Shown: positions 1 through 16,116, numbered from the stretch's first letter. The stretch is DNA of 64,000 nucleotides from Agrococcus pavilionensis RW1 (GCF_000400485.1 NZ_ASHR01000028.1:152492-216491), one strand, 5' to 3'. The notes: generated by a model not told the origin, from the sequence alone. A program made the numbers and translations.

Positions 1-2058
1 CGCGATGTCGCGCACCGCGACAGGCCGCGACTCCTCATCGGGGGTGCGGATGTCGACGCGCACCCGGCCTTGGCTCGAGAGCGCGCCGTCGGCGACGAGG
101 TAGGTGAAGTAGTGCGTGCCGACCGGCCCGCCCTGCACCTTGACCGTGCCGGTGGTCGCGTCCCACGTCATGTCGAGGCTCGCGGCGGGCTCGACCGACG
201 CGAGGCGCAGCGGCCGCCCCGACGGCGAGAAGTCGTTGAGCATCGGTCGGATCGTCGCCTCGCGGCCCTCGATCGTCGTGACGAAGTCGGCGTTCGCGAG
301 CGGGTTCGCCGTGCCGCGCTCCCGCACGTCGACCGTGATCTCGCCCGTCGTCTCCGCGCGACCGTCGGAGACGGTGATCGAGACGCTCTGGAGGCCGACC
401 TCACCCGTGGCCGTGTAGACGAGGCGGCCGGACGGGTCGGTCTGGATGGTGTCGCCCGAGTCGGTCGTGGCGCTCACGAGGTACATGTCGTCGCCGTCGG
501 GGTCGACCCAGTCGGCGAGCACCTGGTACTCGTACTCCCCGCCCTGCTCGACGGCGAATGCCTGGGCCCGGAGCGGCTCCGGCACCGCGTTCTCGCCCTC
601 GCCGCGCACGGTGAGCGTGACCGTCGCCTGGTCGCGGCCCTCGCGGCCGTCGTGGATCTCGTAGCCGAACGTGAACGTGCCGGCCGCCTGGTCCGGGGGC
701 AGCTCGACCTGCAGCTGCGAGTCGTTCGCGACCGGCGCGACCGAGACGCCCGTCGGCAGGTCGCCCACGACGCGCGCGGTGAGCACGTCGCCGTCGGCGT
801 CGACGTCGTTCCAGAGCACCGGCAGGAGCGTCGAGGTGCCGGGGCGCGCGCCGAAGCGGTCGTCCTCGGCGCTCGGCTCGGTGTTCTCCTCGTTGATGGG
901 CGGCGGCTGGTTCGTCAGCAGGTCGTCGGTCGACTCCGAGTCCTCCTCGTCGGAGCGGCTCTCGTCCTGCGGCGGCACGAGGTCCTCCCAGTTGTCGACG
1001 AGGATGAGCGTGTCCGAGAGCAGCCACGACGCGCCCTCGACGAACTGGTTGAGCACGACCGCATCGCGGTTGACGCGGAACGTCGCGGGCGAGCCGTCCA
1101 TCTCGGGCACCTGCGCGCGGAGGTCGCGCGCGTCGTCGTCGCAATCGCGCACGAACTGGGCGCTCCCCGGCCACACGCCGTAGACGCATCCGCCGAGCTG
1201 CACGGGGCGCACCGCCTCGCCGCCGCCCGCGATCTCCTCGACCTCGGCGTCGCCGCCGCCGAGCGGCTGGCGGATGAGGCTGTCGGGAGTCGCGAGGATG
1301 ACGCGGTCGGAGCGATCGCCGTCGAGCTGCACCGCGGCCCCCTCGGGGGTCGGCACCGCGCCGCCCGGGAGCAGCAGCGTCGAGGTGGCCTCGTCGTGCA
1401 CGACCGCGCGGTCGCCCACGGTCGTGACGATCGGCTCCTCCATCGCGCCGAGCTCCTCGCGCCCGCGCAGCTCGGGCTCGCCGAGCGCGCCGTCGACGAG
1501 CGGCAGCGTGAGCTCCTGCGCATCGGCGATCGAGACCGCGTGCACCGTGCCGTCGCGCCCGACCGTGACGGCCGCACCGGCGCCGAGCTCCGCGACCGGG
1601 TCGGTGTGCTCGGGCGAGAAGCCGCCGATGTCGGCGAACCGCATCGCCCACAGCGCCCCGTCGGCGGGGTCGACGATCGCGACGATGCCGCCGCCGAGGG
1701 CGATGCCGGCTTGCGGCGGCAGCTGCACGGCGGTGCCGGTGACGACCTGCGTCGGGTCGACGAGCAGGGCGACGGATGCCTCCTGGTTGTGGAGGATGAC
1801 GTCGTCGCCGTCCTGCAGCACGTCGAAGGTCGCGGTGGGCGAGATCAGGCCGGCGTCGAGCTCCTCGGCCTGGACGTTGATGCGGCCGAGCTGCTGGGAC
1901 GACTGCTTCGTGACCCAGACGCCGCCGTCGTTGAGGTCGACGTCGGTCGTCGTGAATCCCTCGTGCGTGAACGCGACGATGCCCAGTGCGACGGAGACGG
2001 CGGTGATGAGGGCTCCGGCGGCCGTCGACTTGCGATGGCGCGAGAGAGACCTGAGCAC
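1..2058 (-). CDS. Large Ig-like/cadherin-like repeat protein, N-terminal part (cut by the window edge)
   Basis: The frame is open from a GTG at 2058, preceded by GGAAGGGG, to the window edge, giving the first 686 residues; the C-terminus lies outside. A basic N-terminus (RHRKS) is followed by one hydrophobic segment at about residues 14-31, so the protein is probably secreted or anchored with the bulk outside. Residues about 35-330 look like a beta-propeller or sensor-like region rich in short beta strands. An acidic Ser/Glu/Asp linker follows. From about residue 400 there are repeated Ig/cadherin-like units with the typical phrases NDVDADGD, WVDPDGDD and VSDGRAETTG. Very large proteins of this type in actinobacteria often precede moxR, DUF58 and transglutaminase genes, but that context is not visible here. 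The exact role is unknown; adhesion or envelope structure is an inference. Confidence 0.75.
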   Translation of the reverse strand, partial: MLRSLSRHRKSTAAGALITAVSVALGIVAFTHEGFTTTDVDLNDGGVWVTKQSSQQLGRINVQAEELDAGLISPTATFDVLQDGDDVILHNQEASVALLVDPTQVVTGTAVQLPPQAGIALGGGIVAIVDPADGALWAMRFADIGGFSPEHTDPVAELGAGAAVTVGRDGTVHAVSIADAQELTLPLVDGALGEPELRGREELGAMEEPIVTTVGDRAVVHDEATSTLLLPGGAVPTPEGAAVQLDGDRSDRVILATPDSLIRQPLGGGDAEVEEIAGGGEAVRPVQLGGCVYGVWPGSAQFVRDCDDDARDLRAQVPEMDGSPATFRVNRDAVVLNQFVEGASWLLSDTLILVDNWEDLVPPQDESRSDEEDSESTDDLLTNQPPPINEENTEPSAEDDRFGARPGTSTLLPVLWNDVDADGDVLTARVVGDLPTGVSVAPVANDSQLQVELPPDQAAGTFTFGYEIHDGREGRDQATVTLTVRGEGENAVPEPLRAQAFAVEQGGEYEYQVLADWVDPDGDDMYLVSATTDSGDTIQTDPSGRLVYTATGEVGLQSVSITVSDGRAETTGEITVDVRERGTANPLANADFVTTIEGREATIRPMLNDFSPSGRPLRLASVEPAASLDMTWDATTGTVKVQGGPVGTHYFTYLVADGALSSQGRVRVDIRTPDEESRPVAVRDIA

Positions 2059-2251
2059 AGGACTGCCCCTTCCGACGGCACGGGTAGCCGCACCCGGCTG
2101 GGGAACGGCGGCCCCATTGTGTCAGACCTGAGCAAACGCCAATCGCCTGATGAGGGTCGCGACGGTGTCGACTTGCTGGGAATCCGCTGGAGATCGACGC
2201 GGGAGACGAGCGAGGGGCGACCGATCGGGCCGCCCCTCAGCGCCGCACGAC

Positions 2252-3637
2252 TCAGCCGCGTGCGCGCTCGTACGCGGCGAGCTGCTCGGCGTGCTCGCTG
2301 TTGAAATCGTCCATCGCCTGGCGGTTCCGCTCCCGCGCCCGTCGGCCGCGGCGCGACTGGATGCCGCCGACCCAGATGGGCACCTCGCGCGCGAGGACGA
2401 ACGCGAGCACCGAGAGCGGCGCGAGCAGCAGCTGCCCGAGCGACGCGGCATCGATGCCAGGGACGGCGGCGAAGCTGCCCCAGCCGCCCTCGGCCTCCAT
2501 GTAGGCGCCGGCGATGTGCGCGGCGTACGCGAGCAGCGCGACGACGAACCCGCCGAGCACGTGGGCCCACCAGCCGGCGCGGTTGGCGATGAGGCTCAGC
2601 AGCAGGTAGCCGACGAAGAAGACGACGACGGGGAGCAGGTACGAGGGGCGCAGCCACAGCGACTGCAGCGTCTCGGCGGCGTCGAACTGCCGGTCGAAGA
2701 GGTAGCCGACGGCGAAGAAGGCCGCGGCGTGCAGGAGGGCGAAGACGAGCGTCGCGAGGAGCACGACGGCGACGCCGACCCCGCGCGCACCCTTGCGGCG
2801 CGGAGGCACCGGCTCCTCGACGAGCACGATCGGCGCACCGGCGCCGGTCGTCGTGGCATCCCCGCCGATCGCGGAGTCCGGCACCTCGTCGCGGACGTCG
2901 TCGCGCACGATGCCGAAGCGATTGGAGCGGTCGCGCAGCGGCTGCTGGAGCGACTGCGTCGGCTCGTCGGCCTGCGCGTCCATCGCGCGCGTCGGCGCGT
3001 CATCGGTCGCGTCGGCGTCGCGGTCGTCGCCGACGGTGTCCATGGCGCGCGTCGCGTCGTCGTCGTCCCGGCGCTGGGCGTCGATCGCCTGGGTCGGCTC
3101 GGGCTCGACGAACTCCCGGTCGCGGTCGCCGCTCGCGGCGCCGGGGGCGTCGGCGTCGCCGTGGCGACGCAGGCCGAAGGAGGGGCGGCGGGGCTCGACG
3201 AGCGCCGGGGGCTCGGTCAACTCGGCCACCGGCTCGCTCTCGAGCGAGCTGGATGCGGCCTCGCCGTGCACCTGCTCGGCGGAGGGGCGAGCGGCGTCGT
3301 CAGGGTGCGCCGCGGAGTGCGAGGGGCCGCGCAGCGACGAGGGCGCGATGACCGTCGGCTCGATCGGGCTGTCGCTCGCGGCCGGTCGCTCGAGCACCGC
3401 GGTGTCCGCCTCGGGCTCGTGCTCGACGAGCGGCTGGTGCTCGTCGTGCTCGTCGACCGTCGTCGTCGCGGCCTCCGTCGAGTCGGGCGCGCGCTCCGCG
3501 GAGTGCGCCGCCGAGACCTCGGACGCATCGACGTCGGCATCCGCGGGCGCTCCGCCGCGCTCGTCGGGCGTCGCCTCGGCGAGCGGCGCGGTGCCGAAGA
3601 AGCGGTCGCGCCACGACGTGGACTGCTGGTCGCTCAT
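2252..3637 (-). CDS. Membrane protein with long acidic N-terminal region, function unknown
   Basis: 461 residues. The ATG at 3637 is chosen because AGGAGG lies just upstream; the frame stays open further upstream but without a ribosome site. Residues 1 to about 260 are hydrophilic, rich in Asp, Glu, Ala, Thr and Pro, and contain repeated TRAMD and TQ phrases (TQAID, TRAMD, TQSLQQ), suggesting a disordered cytoplasmic region that could be phosphorylated on Thr. The C-terminal part has about four hydrophobic segments (beginning GVGVAVVLLATL, SYLLPVVVFF, VLGGFVVALL and LLLAPLSVLA) and a basic tail. I do not recognise a family with a known function. It lies downstream of rpoC but is separated from it by hairpins, so it is probably transcribed on its own. 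Confidence 0.8.
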   Translation of the reverse strand: MSDQQSTSWRDRFFGTAPLAEATPDERGGAPADADVDASEVSAAHSAERAPDSTEAATTTVDEHDEHQPLVEHEPEADTAVLERPAASDSPIEPTVIAPSSLRGPSHSAAHPDDAARPSAEQVHGEAASSSLESEPVAELTEPPALVEPRRPSFGLRRHGDADAPGAASGDRDREFVEPEPTQAIDAQRRDDDDATRAMDTVGDDRDADATDDAPTRAMDAQADEPTQSLQQPLRDRSNRFGIVRDDVRDEVPDSAIGGDATTTGAGAPIVLVEEPVPPRRKGARGVGVAVVLLATLVFALLHAAAFFAVGYLFDRQFDAAETLQSLWLRPSYLLPVVVFFVGYLLLSLIANRAGWWAHVLGGFVVALLAYAAHIAGAYMEAEGGWGSFAAVPGIDAASLGQLLLAPLSVLAFVLAREVPIWVGGIQSRRGRRARERNRQAMDDFNSEHAEQLAAYERARG

Positions 3638-3748
3638 GGGTGGAACCTCCTGCGCCGGCACGGTGCCGGGTCGGGGCGATCCTAGGGGCGAGGCGGGGCA
3701 GGGATCGGGCGGCGCACCGCGAGCGGGCGAATCGCGCCGGGACGCGAC

Positions 3749-3780
3749 GGAGGGCCGCTCCCTCTCGGGAACGGCCCTCC
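3749..3780 (-). terminator. Hairpin terminator after rpoC
   Basis: A 14-base stem (GGAGGGCCGCTCCC pairing with GGGAACGGCCCTCC, one G-U on the transcript) closes a 4-base loop and is followed on the minus strand by only a weak T-run. It is the last of three hairpins after rpoC and the best candidate for the end of the rpoBC transcript. Confidence 0.6.
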
Positions 3781-3794
3781 TCGTGTGGATCTCG

Positions 3795-3877
3795 GTACGC
3801 GTGCGGCTTCGCCGCGCGCTACTCGATCCTGAGTGCTGCGCGCTCAACGCGACTGCGTCGCATTGAGCGCTTCGCAC

Positions 3878-3880
<3 letters not shown>
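3795..3880. repeat. Two further hairpins directly after rpoC
   Basis: Arms at 3830-3847 and 3863-3880 pair imperfectly (TGAGTGC...GCTCAA with TTGAGCGC...GCACTCA), and the loop holds a second stem (GCGAC-TGC-GTCGC). The outer arm includes the rpoC stop codon. Next to it, 3795-3807 pairs with 3811-3822 around TTC. Together they form a compact block of inverted repeats between rpoC and its terminator. Confidence 0.6.
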
Positions 3881-7762
<3,882 letters not shown>

Positions 7763-7805
7763 TGCTTTTCCTCTTGTCTTCGAGTTCTGTTCTGCGGCTG
7801 CCGGA

Positions 7806-11276
<3,471 letters not shown>

Positions 11277-11427
11277 GGCAGATACCTCCGGGCCGGGAAG
11301 GGTTGCGGGTCTTCCCGGGATCGTGTCGTCGGTGAGAGACTCGTCAACACCCTTGAAGCGCCCGGTCTCCGGGCGCGCGCCGACCGCAATATGAAGGCAG
11401 AGGGGATGTCTGTGAGCGCAAAGAATC

Positions 11428-11456
11428 ACTGTACGCCTCACGACCGCGCGTGTCCA
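11428..11456 (-). promoter_or_regulatory. rpoB promoter
   Basis: Read on the minus strand, TGGACA (-35; five of six to TTGACA), a 17-base spacer and TACAGT (-10) give a good SigA-type promoter. Transcription would start near 11421, leaving a leader of about 145 bases before the TTG of rpoB. No other convincing promoter was found between rpoB and the divergent gene at 11544. Confidence 0.6.
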
Positions 11457-11531
11457 GTCACCGCGGCGTGTCGGCTGGCGCTCCCTCGGGCGTCGATGCT
11501 AGCGCGGCGCGCGGGCGGCAGGCGGTAGCGG

Positions 11532-11537
11532 CAGGAT
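11532..11537 (+). promoter_or_regulatory. -10 box of leaderless type, spermidine-synthase-like gene
   Basis: CAGGAT is followed by six bases and then the GTG start. There is no ribosome site in between, so the transcript probably begins at the start codon. Confidence 0.45.
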
Positions 11538-11543
11538 GGCTGC

Positions 11544-12374
11544 GTGGAGACCCCGAGCCGCCGCCTCTCGAGCGGCATGCACGCCGAGATGCGCTACGCC
11601 TCCGCGGGCGGCTGGCAGCTCGTCGTCGACGGCACGCCGCAGTCGCACGTCGACCCCGAGCGGCCGCAGCTGCTCGTCTACGAGTACGTGCAGCAGATCG
11701 GCCACGTCATCGACGCGCTCGAGCCGGGACCCATCAGCGCGGTGCACCTCGGCGCCGGCGCGCTGACGCTCCCCCGCTACGTCGACGCGACCCGCCCGGG
11801 CTCGCGGCAGCAGGTCATCGAGCTCGAGCCTGCGCTCGTCGAGCTCGTGCGCGAGGTCGCGCCGCTCCCCCGCGGCGCGAGCGTGCGGCTGCGCTACGGC
11901 GATGCCCGCGAGCAGCTCGCCCGCTTGCCCAAGGGGCTCGTCGGCGCCGCCGACCTCGTGGTCGTGGATGTGTTCTCCGGCTCGCAGACGCCGGCGCACG
12001 TCACGACCGTGGAGTTCCACGCGCTCGTGCGCGAGCTGCTCGCCCCGACCGGGGTCGTCGCAGTGAACATCGCCGACGACCGGCAGCTCGCGTTCGCGAA
12101 GCGCCAGCTCGCGGCGCTGCTCGAGGTGCACGCCGAAGCGGCTGCCCTCGCCGATCCGGGCATGCTGAAGGGCCGCCGCTTCGGGAACGTCGTCGCGATC
12201 GCGGGCGCCGCGCTGCCCGACCTCGATGCGATCGGCCGGGCGCTGCGGCGCGATCCGCTGCCGGGGAAGGTCGTCGCCGGCGACGAGCTGCGCCGCTTCC
12301 TCGGCGGGGCGCTCCCCGCGCGCGACGCCGACGCGACGCCGAGCCCGGCGCCGAGCCGCGGCATCTTCGGCTGA
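11544..12374 (+). CDS. Spermidine-synthase-fold methyltransferase-like protein (copy 1)
   Basis: 276 residues with a Rossmann-type SAM-binding fold: AVHLGAGALTLPRYV (motif I), VIELEPALVELV (acidic residue after strand 2), RYGDAREQL and ADLVVVDVFSGS (motif IV). The order and spacing match spermidine/putrescine aminopropyltransferases, but the GGGDGG loop and the DPxGP amine-binding motif of true spermidine synthases are missing, so a polyamine role is doubtful. GTG is the start, with a -10 box six bases upstream. A paralogue lies at 13590, with two small genes between. Actinobacterial proteins like this are often annotated spermidine synthase without biochemical proof; the substrate is unknown. 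Confidence 0.8.
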   Translation: METPSRRLSSGMHAEMRYASAGGWQLVVDGTPQSHVDPERPQLLVYEYVQQIGHVIDALEPGPISAVHLGAGALTLPRYVDATRPGSRQQVIELEPALVELVREVAPLPRGASVRLRYGDAREQLARLPKGLVGAADLVVVDVFSGSQTPAHVTTVEFHALVRELLAPTGVVAVNIADDRQLAFAKRQLAALLEVHAEAAALADPGMLKGRRFGNVVAIAGAALPDLDAIGRALRRDPLPGKVVAGDELRRFLGGALPARDADATPSPAPSRGIFG

Positions 12375-12484
12375 CCGCCCGCTCCGCTCGCCCCTCCGCC
12401 CGCCCCATCCACGCGCCGAGCGAGTCGGAGCGGCTCGCGGCGCGGCCTCCCTGCGGATCAGCGAACCTGCGGCACGATGTCGGG

Positions 12485-13057
12485 ATGAGCGAGTCGATCG
12501 GCTACGACCAGACCGCGCTGCGCAACGCGGTCGACGTGGCGGCCGCCGCCCGCCGGCTGCGCGAGCTCGGGCGCGAGCGCTCGCTCGCCGCCGTCTCGGA
12601 GCGCGCGTGGCTGCTCGAGAGCATCGGCCGCCTCGACGAGGCGCTCGCCGCCGCGAGCGAGGCCGTGACGCTCGCTCGCGCCTCGGGCTCGCGCGACCGC
12701 GCCGCCGAGGCGCGGCTGCTGCGCGCCTCCGTCGTGCAGACGCGCGGCGACCTCTCGACCGCGCTCCGCGAGTGCACTGCGATCATCGCCGAGGCGCGCT
12801 CGAACGACTGGGTCGAGCTGTGGGCGCACGCGCTCCAGCAGCGGGGCACCGTGCACTTCGCGCTCGGCCGCTGGCAGGAGGCGTGCGTCGACTTCACCGT
12901 CGCCGTCGAGCTGTGCCGCGAGGCCGACCTGCCGCCAGAGCAGCTCGAGGCGGCCGAGATCGCGCTGCTCGTCGCGACCGACCGCGCGCAGACCGAGGCG
13001 ATCCGCGCCGAGCAGGACGTGCCGCGCGCGAGCCACCCGATCTGGGGCGGGCGCTGA
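12485..13057 (+). CDS. TPR-like helical repeat protein
   Basis: 190 residues, almost entirely helical. Three or more degenerate tetratricopeptide-like pairs can be seen: SERAWLLESIGRLDEALAAA, AEARLLRASVVQTRGDLSTA and HALQQRGTVHFALGRWQEAC, with the Gly/Ala pattern of TPR helices. There is no signal peptide or membrane segment, so it is probably a cytoplasmic scaffold or regulator. The start ATG has CACGAT six bases upstream, a weak leaderless-type -10. It lies between two spermidine-synthase-fold genes. The partner is unknown. Confidence 0.75.
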   Translation: MSESIGYDQTALRNAVDVAAAARRLRELGRERSLAAVSERAWLLESIGRLDEALAAASEAVTLARASGSRDRAAEARLLRASVVQTRGDLSTALRECTAIIAEARSNDWVELWAHALQQRGTVHFALGRWQEACVDFTVAVELCREADLPPEQLEAAEIALLVATDRAQTEAIRAEQDVPRASHPIWGGR

Positions 13058-13134
13058 CCCTCCACAGGCGCGCCTCGCCGGTTCGCGCCGCGCGGCCGGC
13101 TGCTGGCATGCTCGCTGCCGGCGGGAGGTGACGG

Positions 13135-13593
13135 ATGGCGGAGCTCGATCGGGTGCGGGTGTGGGCGGAGGCCCTCATCCGGCTGCACCTCGACGCGTCG
13201 TGGAGCTTCGAGTTCGACCGCGCCGTCAAGCGCGCAGGGCTCACCGACTTCCGCGCCAAGCGCATCTCCGTCTCGAAGCACCTCGCCGCCCGTTGGGACG
13301 ACGACGACGTGCACCAGACGCTGCTGCACGAGATCGCGCACGCGATGGTCGGCCCCGGCGCGGGCCACGGTCCCGAGTGGCGACGCGCGGCGCGCGAGCT
13401 CGGCTACATCGGCGGGCGCACCCATCAGGGCGAGATCGCCGCCGAGCGGGCGGGCTGGCTCGGCGAGTGCCCCGGCGGCCACGAGCACGTGCGCTTCCGC
13501 GCGCCGCGGGGGCGCTACGCGTGCAAGGCGTGCTCGCGCTCGGCACGTCGGGTCGTCGAGATCCGCTGGCGCCGCCGGCAGGCGGCGGCGTGA
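13135..13593 (+). CDS. SprT-like zinc metalloprotein
   Basis: 152 residues. The metal site HEIAHAMVG with a downstream H in GHGPEW is the HExxH...H arrangement of the SprT/SprT-like family, whose eukaryotic member SPRTN cleaves DNA-protein crosslinks. A C-terminal zinc ribbon is visible (CPGGH...CKAC, with the second pair in RYACKACSR). A good ribosome site (GGGAGG) precedes the ATG. The stop overlaps the start of the next gene (GTGA), so the two are translationally coupled. Bacterial SprT-like proteins of this size are poorly characterised; protease activity is an inference from the conserved glutamate. Confidence 0.85.
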   Translation: MAELDRVRVWAEALIRLHLDASWSFEFDRAVKRAGLTDFRAKRISVSKHLAARWDDDDVHQTLLHEIAHAMVGPGAGHGPEWRRAARELGYIGGRTHQGEIAAERAGWLGECPGGHEHVRFRAPRGRYACKACSRSARRVVEIRWRRRQAAA

Positions 13594-14444
13594 CGACGGC
13601 GCGGCTCTCGAGCGGCCGCGAGGCCCGGCTCGAGCCCGCCGACGACGGCCTCGTGCTCGTGATCGACGGCATCGAGCAGTCGCACATCGGCGCGCCCGGC
13701 GCGGCCCCGCGGCACGCGTCGGCGCGCTGGATGCTCGCGGCGGCGCTCGAGTGCCTCGCGGGCGGCGGCCGGCGCGCGCTGCACCTCGGCGGCGGAGCGG
13801 CCACCCTGCCGCGACTCCTGCAGCACGCGCTCCCCCACCTCGACCAGCGGGTCGTCGAGCTCGAGCCGGCGCTCGCCGAGCTCGTCCTCGCCGAGGCGCC
13901 GCTGCCCCACGGCGTCGAGCTCGAGGTCGGCGACGGCCGCGCGGTGCTCGAGGCGCAGGCAGAGCCCGTCTCGATCGTGCTCTCGGATGTCTTCGGCGGC
14001 GGCAGCGTGCCGGCACCGTTCACGTCGATCGAGTTCTACGCCGCCGCGCGCGCGGCGCTCGAGCCGGGCGGCGCGCTGCTCGTCAACTCCGCCGACGGAC
14101 CGCCGCTCGCGTTCGTTCGCGCGCAGCTCGCCACCGTGCGCGCCGTCTTCGCGCACGTCGCGCTCATCTCGACCGGCTCGACGCTCGCGGGTGCGCGCTT
14201 CGGCAACGTCGTGCTGCTCGCGAGCGACGCACCGCTGCCCCTCGAGGCGATTCGCGAGCGGCTCCGTGGCGAGGCGCCGCCCGCCGCCGTGCTGCCGTGG
14301 TCGCGGCTCGAGCGCTTCGTCGCCGACACCGCGCCCGAGCCGGTCACCGACGCGACGGCGATCGACTCCGCGCCGCCGACGCGCGCCGCCTACCTCGGCC
14401 CGGGAGCCCTGCCGCCGTCGCTGCTCGAGCGCGACGGCGACTGA
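13590..14444 (+). CDS. Spermidine-synthase-fold methyltransferase-like protein (copy 2)
   Basis: 284 residues. The GTG at 13590 overlaps the stop of the SprT-like gene by four bases. Motifs parallel those of copy 1: RALHLGGGAATLPRLL, VVELEPALAELV, VGDGRAVLE, IVLSDVFGGG and the shared ARFGNVVLLAS near the end (copy 1 has GRRFGNVVAIAG). It too lacks the canonical polyamine-binding residues. The last 55 bases overlap the 3' end of the convergent MFS gene. The paralogue pair probably arose by duplication around, or together with, the two small genes between them. Confidence 0.8.
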   Translation: MTTARLSSGREARLEPADDGLVLVIDGIEQSHIGAPGAAPRHASARWMLAAALECLAGGGRRALHLGGGAATLPRLLQHALPHLDQRVVELEPALAELVLAEAPLPHGVELEVGDGRAVLEAQAEPVSIVLSDVFGGGSVPAPFTSIEFYAAARAALEPGGALLVNSADGPPLAFVRAQLATVRAVFAHVALISTGSTLAGARFGNVVLLASDAPLPLEAIRERLRGEAPPAAVLPWSRLERFVADTAPEPVTDATAIDSAPPTRAAYLGPGALPPSLLERDGD

Positions 14445-15892
14445 TCCCGCTCGGTGCGAGCCGACGCATCCGGGCCCACACCCTCGGCCGGCACCGCGCC
14501 GACCGCGCGCGGGTCGCCCGTCGGCACGGCCGCCGCTGACGCGTCGTCGAGCTGGGCGTCGTCGGGCGGCGCGGCCGCGTCGTAGGAGGCGCTGATCTGC
14601 CGGTACGACTTCGTGAGCATCGCGAGCGCCGCGGCGACGACCATCACGACGCCGCCGATGAGGAAGACGAGCGCGATGCCGCGCGCGACCCCGGTGCCGA
14701 GCAGCGGCTCGAGCGCCGCCGAGCCCTCGCTCGAGCGCGCCCACGGCAGGATCCAGAACTCGGCGAGCGGCGCGATGAGGAACGCGGTGACGGGCGCGGC
14801 GGCCGCCTCGAACGCCATCGCGAAGCCGAACACCCTGCCTTGCCGCGAGAGCGGCACGACGCGCTGGATGATCGTCTGCTCGGCGGCTTCCGCGGCCGGG
14901 ATGAGGCACATGTAGAGCCAGATGCCGCCCGCGTAGAGCCACCACCACTCGCGGATCGTGAAGAGCGCGCCGAGCGCGCCCATCACCATCACGACGATGA
15001 GCAGCGTGCGGATCGGGCGCTTGCCGAGCCCGAAGCGCGCGATCGCGAGGCCGCCGACGATGAAGCCCGTCGAGGCGACCCCGAACACGACGCCCCACAT
15101 CTCGACCGTGAAGAGCTCGAGCCCGTAGGGGTCCATGAGCGCCATGTAGAGGCCGCCGATGAGGTTGTTGAACGTCGAGAACAGGATGAGCGCGAAGAGC
15201 CCCCCGGTCGCGAGCACCGCGCGCAGCGAGCCGCGCAGGTCGACGCCGCGAGCGGTGTCGTCGGCGTCGAGCTCGACGACGTCCTGCGGGATGCGGAGCG
15301 TCAGCAGGTGCGCGAGGCTCACGGCGGTGAGGGCGATGGCGATCGCGATGGTCCAGCCCATGCCGAGCCGCCCGATCGCGAGGCCCGAGAGCACGCTCGT
15401 GACGATGAAGGCGAGGCCCTGCACGGTGCCGACGAGGCCGTTCGCGTTGGCGTGCCGCTCGTCGGGCACGAGCATCGTGACGGTCGTCGAGAGCGCGATG
15501 TTGCGCATCTGCTCGACGACCGCGCCGACGAGCACGATCGTGCCGAAGAGCCAGAACCAGGGCGCGCCGAGGTCGAGCAGCGTCCGCTCGGGCAGCAGCA
15601 GGTACATGACGCCCGCGGCCGAGAACGCGACGAGCGTGACAGTGCCCGAGAGCAGCATGACGCGCAGCTTGCGGTTGTGGTCGACGATCGTGCCGAAGAG
15701 CATGCTGCCGAACGCGACGAGCAGCATGTAGGCGCCGCCGATGATGCCGGTCGCGAGCACGGAGCGGGTCTCGAGGTAGACCCAGAACGTCAGCGCGAAC
15801 CAGAGGAAGCTCGTGGTCAGGTTGGCGAGGGCGGTGTTGATCAGCACGTGGAGGAACGTGCGCTCGCCCTGCGTCCTCGTCATCGAGGTCAT
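14390..15892 (-). CDS. MFS transporter
   Basis: 500 residues with about twelve membrane segments, starting FLHVLINTALANLTTSFLWFA. The conserved cytoplasmic loop between TM2 and TM3 reads GTIVDHNRKLRVML, a degenerate form of the MFS motif A. A central loop at about residues 200-225 separates the two halves, and a hydrophilic tail of about 70 residues rich in Asp, Ala and Pro ends the protein. It resembles the actinobacterial drug-efflux-type MFS (MDR group), but the substrate cannot be read from the sequence. The ATG has TAGCGT six bases upstream, so it is probably leaderless. Its final 55 bases are antisense to the end of the neighbouring gene. Confidence 0.88.
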   Translation of the reverse strand: MTSMTRTQGERTFLHVLINTALANLTTSFLWFALTFWVYLETRSVLATGIIGGAYMLLVAFGSMLFGTIVDHNRKLRVMLLSGTVTLVAFSAAGVMYLLLPERTLLDLGAPWFWLFGTIVLVGAVVEQMRNIALSTTVTMLVPDERHANANGLVGTVQGLAFIVTSVLSGLAIGRLGMGWTIAIAIALTAVSLAHLLTLRIPQDVVELDADDTARGVDLRGSLRAVLATGGLFALILFSTFNNLIGGLYMALMDPYGLELFTVEMWGVVFGVASTGFIVGGLAIARFGLGKRPIRTLLIVVMVMGALGALFTIREWWWLYAGGIWLYMCLIPAAEAAEQTIIQRVVPLSRQGRVFGFAMAFEAAAAPVTAFLIAPLAEFWILPWARSSEGSAALEPLLGTGVARGIALVFLIGGVVMVVAAALAMLTKSYRQISASYDAAAPPDDAQLDDASAAAVPTGDPRAVGAVPAEGVGPDASARTERDQSPSRSSSDGGRAPGPR

Positions 15893-15898
15893 GCGGGC

Positions 15899-15904
15899 AC
15901 GCTA
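15899..15904 (-). promoter_or_regulatory. -10 box of leaderless type, MFS gene
   Basis: TAGCGT followed by six bases and the ATG, with no ribosome site between. The spacing places the transcription start on or next to the A of the start codon. Confidence 0.55.
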
Positions 15905-15964
15905 GACCAGGCCACCCACATGCCGACACCCGCGAGTCGCGAGCGGCGTCACGCATCCGGATCC

Positions 15965-16011
15965 ATGCTCTCGCGGCTCCCGGCGGCAGTGGGCCGCGAG
16001 AGCGTGCACAT
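15965..16011. repeat. Isolated, diverged copy of the GTGCAC palindrome
   Basis: Right arm CCGCGAGAGCGTGCACAT differs by one base from the right arm of the array at 17071-17449. The 17-base loop has the same length as in the array. The left arm (ATGCTCTCGCGG) has lost about six bases. It lies between the divergent starts of the MFS gene and the nuclease-fold gene. Confidence 0.7.
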
Positions 16012-16104
16012 CGCTCGTCGCGCTGGCGCCGGCGCGCCGGTCGTGGAAGCTCGCGCTCTCCACAGGCGGCCCGCCTGCTGCCCGGGCGCCGACCCGCGGC
16101 GAGG

Positions 16105-16110
16105 CAGAGT
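16105..16110 (+). promoter_or_regulatory. -10 box of leaderless type, nuclease-fold gene
   Basis: CAGAGT, then six bases, then the ATG at 16117; the same geometry as other leaderless starts in this window but with C for the first T. Confidence 0.35.
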
Positions 16111-16116
16111 GCGCGC

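Noticed and set aside
70..2304. 744-residue plus-strand open frame at the left edge
   Set aside because: It is the shadow of the Ig-like protein on the minus strand, whose translation shows clear repeats (VDPDGDD, NDVDADGD). The plus frame has biased composition and no recognisable domain.
11544..12374. True spermidine synthase (speE)
   Set aside because: The GGGDGG loop and the putrescine-binding acidic motif are missing, so I call only the fold.
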